Part shown: piece after piece, positions 56,001 through 64,000 of the stretch
Layout of the letters: each line of letters begins with the position of its first letter
How positions within the stretch are numbered: the first letter of the stretch is position 1
DNA from: Apophysomyces variabilis
Lineage: Eukaryota; Mucoromycota; Mucoromycetes; Mucorales; Mucoraceae
Direction of reading: 5' to 3'
Assembly (NCBI GenBank): GCA_002749535.1
Contig: MZZL01000392.1
Coordinates: 377,229 to 441,228, forward strand
DNA: 64,000 nt
The notes under the pieces: generated by a model
The model's database searches: none
What the model saw: the letters and a program-made list of their open reading frames with translations, nothing else
What the model was told of the DNA's origin: nothing
Translations under genes and position numbers: made by a program

Positions 56001-58223
56001 ATACGATTGACGTTGATAAAAAAGCGATGTTAGTCCCGTGTCAGCTGTTGAACACTCTTGGCCGATTAAAATAAAGGCATGCAAGCGTTTTGCAGCAGGT
56101 TATTGGCCCAATGCTGTTACATGTCATTCTTGTCTAGATCGCTGCAAAAAGAAAAAAAATATTAGGAGAAATTCTTATAAAAAATAAATTATCATGGCTA
56201 CTAGACCTTGCTAGAATCAGATGGACAAAGTTTCCCTTATATGTCCGGTATTGTAAATAAAAAAAAAGCTCCAAGTAATACACAGTTTTAGCCAATGTGC
56301 ATTTGTCTTACCAACAAACTCTTGCAGTGAACACTAACAACAAAAAACATATATTCCGAAACAGTGCAGCAATTCTCGTCCCCCCCAACCCTCTCCAGTA
56401 ATCTAACGACCTTGCTATTCAACGACGATCTTCTATATCTCCTCCTCCTTCCCCCCCTTTTTTTTGTCCTTTTTTTTCAGCAATAAAGCGGGCCAAGGCG
56501 GGCAGTACAGCTTTTTTCCCCACTGCATGTGTTCTCCGGGTAGATCAGTGACAACACAGCAAGGATTGATCATCAGTCTTATTACTAACATGGCGCCCAC
56601 GGCTAAAGGAGACTCCTGTCTCTTTTCTCCGAAAGGTAAACAGAAGGAGTCTGGAACTTTTCTCGCTATTGATTCACCTATCTCCGTTCATCATCTTAAT
56701 TTTTGCAAAACAAAAAGAAAACGCCATATGTCTACTTTTGTATATGTGAATGTGTGTTGTTCTCTGTGTCCCAATCGCTTCAACGAATAAATGTGGTAAT
56801 TCGGTATGTACGCTCCAAATGTTTGTTACACACGAGGCCATCGCATTACCCTAGAGAGAGTGTGTGTATGTGCGTGTATGTGTTCACGTTTTGTTTCCAT
56901 TGCCCTATGTTTGTGCTATGTCATCGCCATAAACATGAGATCTACTTTAACCCTTTTGGCCATGTGCGTCGAGCCTATTGGAAAAAAGAAAGGAGGGATA
57001 AAGAGAGGAAGGAAAGCCCTATGTAAGGAAATGTTCTGGAAATGAGAACGCGGGAAATGTTTCCCCCATGTCTCTTATTCGTCTTACTTTTTGCCAAACC
57101 TTCTACAAGAAATGCCACAGAAAAAAGGCCCGTTCGCTTTTGCTCAAGTATGGTGGGGACTGGAAAAGATAAGGTTTGCGAGGCAACGGAGATCTGTGGT
57201 AAAGAGGAACTGTTACCATGTGAACCGGGCGGGACAAAAGGGAAAAAAAAAAGAGCATGGACCGTATATGTAAAACTTGGCATGTTTGGCAAATGAATGA
57301 CGGAGTCGTTTCGGTCCGGATGAACCGCGTTCCATTTTTCCGTTGCATCATGGGTAGTCTGTCCCTTTTGTCTTTGCTAAGTTCAACGTAGTACATAAAC
57401 AGAATTTTCTTGATTGTACAGAATTTTTTATTATTCAGTGAAACCAAAGAATAGAGTCTGAACGGTCTAGCTCTCTTGTCAATAAGGCCGTCTTGTGTAC
57501 CACAGAATACAAAGTTCTTTTCCACAAGGTTTGGACTTGTGTAACACCTGAATACCATTCTCGCTGATTTTTCACGCTCCATAACTATCATAAACCGTCA
57601 GACAATGAAAATGACAAGGTAAAGGATGACTTAGGGAGTAGTCAACATGGAAAACACAATTCTATATACTCCTTGGATATTTTTGCTGATCGTTTTTCCT
57701 TTTTCTCGGAAAAGAGGAGACAAAAAGGGGAGAAAGCCGAAGAGATGGAGTAGATAACCATGGACGTTACATCAACACAAAAGATCAAAAATAAAGTGGT
57801 AATCATGTTTTCAATCAAATTCTATTGGTGGATACATAACACAAAAGGTTAAAGGTAAAAAAACAAATGAGAGTGCATGAAAAAAAAAAGAAAAGAAAAG
57901 GAAATCCGGCAGATCGATCAAAAACATAGGATGCAAACTAAACTTAAAAAGAAAGAACAAGGACAGATGCATAAAGAGAGAAAAAAGTCAAGAAATGATG
58001 TAAAGGCTAAACTATGATGAGAAATGAAGGATGCATGTGGAGTGGATTGAATTGCATGTTAAATGAAACAAAACAAAAGAAAAAAAGTATATGGTAACAA
58101 AGGATTTAAAGAAAAAAAAAGGATGTTGATATAGAACAATGAGGGAATATACAGGATAATAGGTTTCTTTCAGCAAATGATAGGTATGGGCGCGTCGTCG
58201 TTTTTCTTTTGTCTTTTTTCTTT
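56001..58223. other. 2.2 kb spacer between convergent P450 and coiled-coil protein genes
   Basis: Contains A-rich DNA and several open frames on both strands (for example around 56464-57300) with no recognisable domains and no consistent splice signals. The right part (57.6-58.2 kb) is A-rich 3' flanking DNA of the minus-strand gene. No gene called. Confidence 0.5.
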
Positions 58224-59096
58224 TTACAAGGAATAACTGCTAGACCAGGTTGCATAGCACGATTGATGTGGCAGTTCTTGTTGTTCTTGTTGAGGAAGGG
58301 TGTAGAGGAAATCGGACATAGGGTAATGAGTGGGAAAATAGGAAAGCGGCGTCAAAGGAGAACAAGGGGTTGGCATGGTATTGCTGCTACATTCGTTGTC
58401 GAAAATGAAGGGAAGGATGGGGTTAGCTTCTTGTTGTTGTTGTTGTTGCTGGTAATGGTATTTGGCGATCGGCTCAAAAGCTAGCTCCTGAGACGATGCT
58501 TCTTCGACGTTGGCCATCAAGGGGATAGGAGGTGGAAGAAAATCAGTCACGGTACTGATGGATGAACAGGGAGAAAGTTCGATTTCGCTAGGTGTGAGTT
58601 CGGGTGTTTCGTATTTGAAGCTTGATGTATCAATATGTTCCAATCGCGCTGGTCTCTGTTGTTGCATTGGAGGCTCAGGTTGCTGCTGCTGCTGTTCTTG
58701 TTGTTTTCTGGATCGGAGTTCTGATAGCCGTTTTTCCAGTTTGATCAGTTTTCGCTCGAATTGCTTGACTTGCAGCCCGAGATCATCGTAGGCCGTCAAT
58801 AACTCTCTTTCCATATCGCAGAGTTGGAGCGGATTGGCGGATTCATCCAAAGTAGGTTTGAATTCGGTATAAGCATGTTTCAAACTATCGTAATGAACAT
58901 AGATAGTGGCCAATGCATCATAGGTGAATGCCAAGTCGCTCTCCAGACGTTCCAACTCAGTAGGCGGTTTCTTGGACTTGACCTTGGTGATACGTGGAGG
59001 GGGAGCAGTGCGTTTGGTGACCCGCTTATGTCTCATGTTGACACGCTGTTTGGTCCACTTCAATTGTTTAATGACTTTTGTGGTGGTAGAAGACAT
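58224..59096 (-). CDS. Glutamine-rich coiled-coil protein of unknown function
   Basis: Single exon of 290 codons starting MSSTTTKVIKQLKW. A strongly basic N-terminus (KQRVNMRHKRVTKRTAPPP) is followed by a predicted coiled coil at about residues 46-132 (LERLESDLAFTYDAL, LLTAYDDLGLQVKQFERK, LIKLEKRLSELRSRK). Then come polyQ runs and a Pro/Ser/Thr-rich tail with short Leu-Pro segments. I do not recognise a family. The basic start plus coiled coil and Q-rich tail suits a nuclear dimerising or adaptor protein, which is inference. A TATAAATA box lies about 75 nt before the ATG. The frame is long, unbroken and of biased composition, so I consider it a real gene. Confidence 0.7.
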   Translation of the reverse strand: MSSTTTKVIKQLKWTKQRVNMRHKRVTKRTAPPPRITKVKSKKPPTELERLESDLAFTYDALATIYVHYDSLKHAYTEFKPTLDESANPLQLCDMERELLTAYDDLGLQVKQFERKLIKLEKRLSELRSRKQQEQQQQQPEPPMQQQRPARLEHIDTSSFKYETPELTPSEIELSPCSSISTVTDFLPPPIPLMANVEEASSQELAFEPIAKYHYQQQQQQQEANPILPFIFDNECSSNTMPTPCSPLTPLSYFPTHYPMSDFLYTLPQQEQQELPHQSCYATWSSSYSL

Positions 59097-59171
59097 TTGG
59101 GTTATTGTTGTTATAGTTGTTGTTGTTATGTGTTTGTTTGTTAGAAGTTTAAAGAAAAAGGATGAGCAGCC

Positions 59172-59180
59172 CTATTTATA
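59172..59180 (-). promoter_or_regulatory. TATA box of the coiled-coil protein gene
   Basis: GTATAAATAGG on the minus strand, about 75 nt upstream of the ATG at 59096. Confidence 0.55.
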
Positions 59181-60316
59181 CTCTTCATACGACCATTTCT
59201 AAAAATGGAAATGCCAAAAAAAAGTTGGATACGGAGAGTGAAGTCTAAAAAACTGCATAGTCGTACATGAATCTATATTTGGGGTCAAAATGCGAACATT
59301 GAGAGAGCAAAAGAATGGATACAAAAATAGATACAAAAACGTACACATTGGAATATACTCCTCTGTGTCTCCCTCTCCTCCCCCCCTTTTTTTATCTATT
59401 CTTCTTCACCTTTTTTTCCCTCCCTTTCTTTTCTAATATTATAACGTTAAGGGTCCACTTACAACATAATCTGTAAATAATATTCAAAATTAAAAACTAT
59501 AAACTAAAGTTACAGTAGAGTTTAGAATTACATTTGACAGGAACAAAAAATGTTAATAAGAAAAATAAACAAAAACGAACGTATCGGACCAAATGGACCG
59601 ACGCTCCGTTGAAAAAAAAAAGCAAGAAGAAGAATGGCATTCAAATGGAATGCCCGTGCGCTCTTTTGTCTTGTAGATTGTCTTCAATCAAACCAACCTG
59701 TGGGCCAGTGTAAACATTCTTTTTTGTTTTTGTGGATTTGTTTTTGGATATAAGTCATCTATTTATATCATGCATATGTACCACGTACACGTTGCCTATC
59801 CCACTTCCTGGTTGCGTGCTTGTGCATTTCATTGGTCAACGGCAGTCGGCTCTTTACCAATATAGTAGTTCTGTCTCTTTCATTCCTGGTGCACATACCC
59901 ATTCATATGAAAAAATACATTAAAACGCCACGTGGGTCCATTTTGGGATGATACTATTAATAAAAATAGCTGTTGTCTTTTGGCACATTTGTGGCACTGT
60001 GGCGAGTTGCGACACAAAACGTCGATCGATCTATTTACTTTTTTTTAGATTTACGTCTATTTTTTCCCTTTGACATCATAACCTACCGTTTTCGAAATAA
60101 AGTCTAAAACAAAGTGTGGCGCAAAAAGGTTTAGCATCACTCCCACAATCCTTCAAGTTGCTCTCCGCAAAAAAAAAACATGGTGAAAAGGAGAGCACAT
60201 TCTACCATGACATAACAGTTTCCATTTTCGAACAATTCCTTCAATGGGGTGAAATGAAATATGCTGCATCATGATGTCAATCGTTGTAGCTCATGTAAAT
60301 CAATCTCTATGGTTGG

Positions 60317-60333
60317 GTTTATTTATTTATTTA
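60317..60333. repeat. (TTTA)n tract
   Basis: Four tetranucleotide units in the 3' flank of the carrier gene. Simple repeat without inferred function. Confidence 0.75.
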
Positions 60334-60429
60334 TACAAACAAATAGTACATTGTAAGCAAATAAGGACTGGGAAGGAGCCAATGTAGCTACTATCAAATG
60401 GGAGGAAATGGAAAATGACATTAGTTATT

Positions 60430-61718
60430 TTAGGCAATGGCCAACTTCTTCTCATTGGCTTCACTGCCAGAGAAAGCACGGTGGAAGACGGGAATCAATT
60501 GCTGGGCAATGGTGAAACTGAAGATCAACTTGGGTCCAACCTATCATTGTTTCCATTAGAACATCCCAAGCAATAAAAGAATAGAAACAAGAACAAAGAC
60601 ACTTACCACCAGAATCTTAGGAGTCAATCCCTTGAAGAAACCACCAAAACCTTCTTTCTTGATCAAATCCTTGATAATGTTGATACCAGATTCAGGGTTC
60701 TCAAAGTTACGGTTCTGGATACGGGTCTTGACAACATCCAAGGGAGCGGCGACAGTAATAGAAGCGACGGCACCACCAATAGAAGCACAGAAGTTTTGGA
60801 AGAAAGTGGCGTTGTTGTAATCTTTAAGGTGGAAGACGTACTCCTTTACAAAGGCAGAACCGCCAAAAAGAGCAAAGGATCCAGGTGCATTACGAGCAGC
60901 AGTCCAACCAGCACCCCTATTTTGGGTACGATTAATTTCCCCACCTTACAACTCAGAAGAAACTTCCTCACTTACCGATACAAGCCCATACCCTCATCCT
61001 TAACAATAGTGAGGAAGCCACGACCACGGAAAGCTTCAGGATTGGTCTGTCTCTTGATCTTCAAGACATCCAAAGGAAGCAAAGCAATTTCACCAATACC
61101 AACCAAACTGTTATAAGCAACGGAATCGGACGGTCAGTTTCATTTTGGTCTAAATTATCTTCGTTTTTCCTTTACCTGCCAGCAGTGGCGTGCATGATGG
61201 TCTTGCCAGTCTTTTCACCAAAAGCTCCAGTGAACGTGGCCTTGTGATGCTGATTCAAATAATCCTTCACAAAGGGCTGTCCACCAAACTTATAGACTCT
61301 CTGGGCAACCTTGTATCCTGCCGCGAATCCAAGACCTGGGAAAAGCGAGGCATACTTTTGCAAGAAGGGTTTGGTAGCCGCATCCTAAGTAAAGCATCAT
61401 CGATCAGTTCCCTTATCCTTCTTCTATCGTCTCGTTTATACTCTACTTGCCTTGAACACAACTTTGTCCATGGCCAACTTGTTAGCAGCAAACGACTGAC
61501 CAGGCACAAAGATCTAACATGGATAACACGTAAGAAAGACAAAGCTTTCGATGGAGATGGCTGCATTGATTTACCTTGGATTGGTTGCTCATCAAACGTT
61601 TGGCTACTGTGTCGACAGGGTGGAACAACAACAGTTCCAGGATACCGGAGCTTGCGCTTCCTGCGAAACGGGCAGCACCCGACTCAGATTGGTTCTTTCC
61701 TGTAATGGGAGGGGACAT
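60430..61718 (-). CDS. GGC1: Mitochondrial GTP/GDP carrier (GGC1-like)
   Basis: Six exons: 61575-61718, 61451-61513, 61176-61384, 60976-61107, 60607-60916 and 60430-60540 (969 nt, 322 residues). It is an inner-membrane carrier of the SLC25 family; yeast Ggc1/Yhm1 exchanges GTP for GDP and affects mitochondrial iron homeostasis. The three signature repeats appear as FHPVDTVAKRLM, LLPLDVLKIKRQ and AAPLDVVKTRIQ. Segments specific to Ggc1 include LFPGLGFAAGYKVAQRVYKFGGQPF, split here as LFPGLGFAAGYKVAQ and RVYKFGGQPF, as well as FGEKTGKTIM, WTAARNAPGSFALFGG and RIQNRNFENPESG. The intron after exon 2 uses a GC donor (AAG|GCAAGT). Length equals the family norm. The start is the first ATG, MSPPITGKNQSESG. 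Confidence 0.94.
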
Positions 61719-64000
61719 TTTATAAGGGTACGTAAGAACGGTCGGGTATGTGAGGTGTGAGAGAGAGGGAAAAGAAGAGAGAGAAAAAGAAACAGAAAGG
61801 GAGGGGGATGTCCCTGTCTTTCAAACAAACAGAAAAAAAAATTTTGGCGGAAGTTTAAATTTAAAGAGAAGATAAGACTCATATGGACGCCAAGTTTGGC
61901 CCTGTCTTTGTCTTACCGCCCTTACTTCATAGACTCCACTCTCCGAAATGGCTAGGAACGTCCAGATAAGCAAACTCTTATACAGCCTAGTTTTACCTGA
62001 CGGAAATCCTTTAGTTGGCTGCAATCTGTTTACCAAAGATGTTTGTGATAAACCTGAAACTGAACCATCTATAAAGATGAGTCATTATCCGCCAACTATA
62101 ACAAGCGGAGTTTAACGAACCGTAGAACTGCAGACCGGTAGAAAAGAGTGACTTTTATTATAGGATGACTCCGGGTTAAGGCCGTGTAGACTCAAGGATA
62201 CATGTCATATACGTTAAAGCAAAAGCTGCATTAATTAAATGCAATGTAAGACCTGTTTATCTGTTCTTATTCTCACGATAGAGTTATTCACTCATTTTTG
62301 ACGGAGGATCGTACGACTTTTAATGCCGCATTGACTGTCTTTCCCCGCGATAACGATTATCTCTGAAAATCTTTGCCAATGAGAAACAGAAAAGGAACCC
62401 TCTTTTTCTTTAACTTTTACATATTCATTTTTTATTAAATTACATTTTACGCTAATCTAAAATGAAATTCGCGTTTATGGGAGAGGACCAAGTTTAAGCT
62501 AAAAGTAAAGTAGATATGTGTCCTTAACAAATACATTAAGCGGCAAGTACGTTTTATTTGTATCAACTTGATCTTCCAGTGGACACAAAAGTCATTCGAG
62601 TAGCGTGAAATATAATTCATTGTCAGTAAATGGGAATGATATGACGCCTTTTTAATTACCCCCGAAGGGTAATCCCAAGGCATGGGTTGAGGACCGCAGC
62701 GCATCAAATCCATGCCGCCCGACGGTATACAGATTTTTTTAAGAATACAAGTAAACGTTTGGTAAAAAGAAAAAGCCGCCACGAATTAAAGATGGAAAAA
62801 GGCTTTGTCAGTATGCAATTGTTTCATCCAATAACAGATAAAGTACTTACAGACACCGTATCCAAATTCATGGCATACCCACTTCGCGAGCAGGCGTCTG
62901 CTGCTTATCCTGGGGAGAGAGAAGAAGAAGAAAGGGAATAAAGTGCGAGAGGGAGGCACCTCGACCGCATCAACCACAAGAAGACTATCCAACATGAAGT
63001 GAGTCTAGGGCAAAGAGTGCGATTCCAAAGCGCGTATACTTACCAACAGAGAGTCGAGTCCTGGCGAAACGGAATAAAGAAGTCCAAAGAGGAAAAGAAA
63101 ACGACAACAATTTCACGCATGTTTTTGAAGGAACGTATCTGAAACATCCTCACGATGTCTTACCTAACACCAACCTGGGATATCTGCACCACACGCTTTC
63201 AGCAACAGATAATGACAACAAAGGTATTTGTTCGCTTAATACGCATTGGAAGCGATATTGCTCATGCAGTGTAAGACAGTAGGAAGAAAAAAAGAGGGAA
63301 GCACAGAGAGATACAACACCAACTTAAACCTGCATGATTCGTATGAAAAAGACTATCTGTCAAGGACTTACACGGACCAATGTACATATAACCTGGATTG
63401 ACGAGTTATTCACAAAGCATTATAATATAACATCGAACTTGCATGATTTGATGGTTTATAGCGCAAAAATACACCCAAGTGAAACAGAAATAGCGAATGG
63501 AATAAAAGATGTATATTATCACTCAAGTGTTCATCATCATTGATAGCTTATGTATCGTCCTCAATCGACGCGAGCATCTTCCTCAGCGCGAGAGTACAGC
63601 AGCAGTGCTCAATCCATCTGTCCTTGTCGTTCTGCTCCATTGAATGAACATCGTCAGTAAAGGAATAAGCCTATGCTACCCTATTGTTATATTAGACCTA
63701 AACCAGATTTGAACTATTCACAGTACAAACACGGTTTTTTTTCTTTCAGCCTTGAGCATTCTGTTACGGTAATATACTAGCGCGAAATTATTTCTCACTC
63801 AGCGCAAAAGTAGTCTAGAACTGGCAGAAACTATCTTGCAAAAAAAAAAACTTTATTTTGATATCTTTGGGGATCAACGACAGGTCTCTTCACAGTAGAA
63901 TAAAGGAAGAAAGAAACTGTTAATTACAAAAAATGACAAAGGTCATCCCTTCCATGTTCTCTTAGGGAAAGAGAGAAGTATCCTCTCTCTTCGTTATAAC
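61719..64000. other. Right-end 2.3 kb without a supported gene
   Basis: The first part is the carrier promoter. Beyond it are short frames on both strands (for example 62687-62941 and 63334-63543, plus) with no domains. At 63030-63260 two plus-strand frames look weakly coding (YQQRVESWRNGIKKSKEEKK; HPHDVLPNTNLGYLHHTLSA) but I cannot join or name them. A gene may be cut by the window edge. Confidence 0.45.

Larger units (their letters stand above)
59097..60429. other. Promoter and 3' spacer, no gene recognised
   Basis: About 1.3 kb between two minus-strand genes. It holds the coiled-coil protein promoter and the 3' UTR of the carrier gene. A short (TTTA)n tract lies at about 60317-60333. No gene. 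Confidence 0.5.

Noticed and set aside
56464..57300. Overlapping frames on both strands after the P450 gene
   Set aside because: Composition is low-complexity and no domain or splice pattern is consistent.
62687..63543. Genes in the right-end open frames
   Set aside because: Frames are short, unlinked by convincing splice sites and without recognisable domains.
1..64000. tRNA, 5S rRNA or CRISPR features
   Set aside because: I scanned for T-loop-like words (GGTTCGAATCC and variants) and for regularly spaced repeats and found none in a cloverleaf or array context.

Overview
The window looks like nuclear DNA from an early-diverging filamentous fungus, most likely Mucoromycota/Mucorales. The signs are many short GT-AG introns (about 50-120 nt) with branch points such as CTAAC or CTGAC, T- and A-rich intergenic DNA, an Endo-M-like GH85 endoglycosidase, a WRKY/GCM1-type zinc-finger protein, a Crinkler-type protein and a Zn2Cys6 regulator. 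The order is inferred from protein resemblance only; I could not search databases. All multi-exon models were spliced by hand. Except for the cytochrome P450, every one closes in frame with a coding length divisible by three.

Layout. 1.6-7.2 kb (minus): an F-box/leucine-rich protein gene downstream of a ten-exon F-BAR-RhoGAP gene. 8.6-11.9 kb: a NET-domain (FAM199X-like) acidic nuclear protein (+) and ribosomal protein eL13 (-), convergent. 12.9-19.9 kb: a decayed stretch with a Sel1-repeat pseudogene, a non-LTR retrotransposon remnant and about 3.8 kb without a recognisable gene. 19.9-22.4 kb: a WRKY-like transcription factor followed by a 5'-truncated UNC93-like transporter pseudogene. 24.8-27.5 kb: a large Crinkler-like NTPase gene whose N-terminal header is in another frame. 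28.6-32.5 kb (minus): endo-beta-N-acetylglucosaminidase and a small secreted cysteine-rich protein. 34.7-42.1 kb: a Zn2Cys6 regulator, vacuolar-type endopolyphosphatase, and ETF alpha (convergent with it). 43.3-49.7 kb: a broken duplicate of the RhoGAP tail followed by two more F-box paralogs. 49.9-61.7 kb: polyprenyl diphosphate synthase (-), a cytochrome P450 crossing an assembly gap (+), a glutamine-rich coiled-coil protein (-) and a mitochondrial GTP/GDP carrier (-).

The genes do not form an operon or an obvious metabolic cluster. Four products point to mitochondria or vacuole (ETF alpha, COQ1-like synthase, GTP/GDP carrier, endopolyphosphatase). Several others are regulators (RhoGAP, F-box proteins, NET protein, WRKY-like and Zn2Cys6 factors).

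The strongest structural observations are: (1) an inverted segmental duplication carrying the RhoGAP 3' end, its downstream spacer and an F-box gene from 1.6-4.8 kb to 43.3-46.0 kb; (2) a Crinkler-like gene split by a frameshift; (3) a Zn2Cys6 cluster assembled from micro-exons of 27 and 7 nt; (4) an assembly gap at 54.0 kb whose left edge ends in a 14-base match to a 454 mate-pair (loxP) linker and whose flanks duplicate each other, so the gap is probably an artefact.
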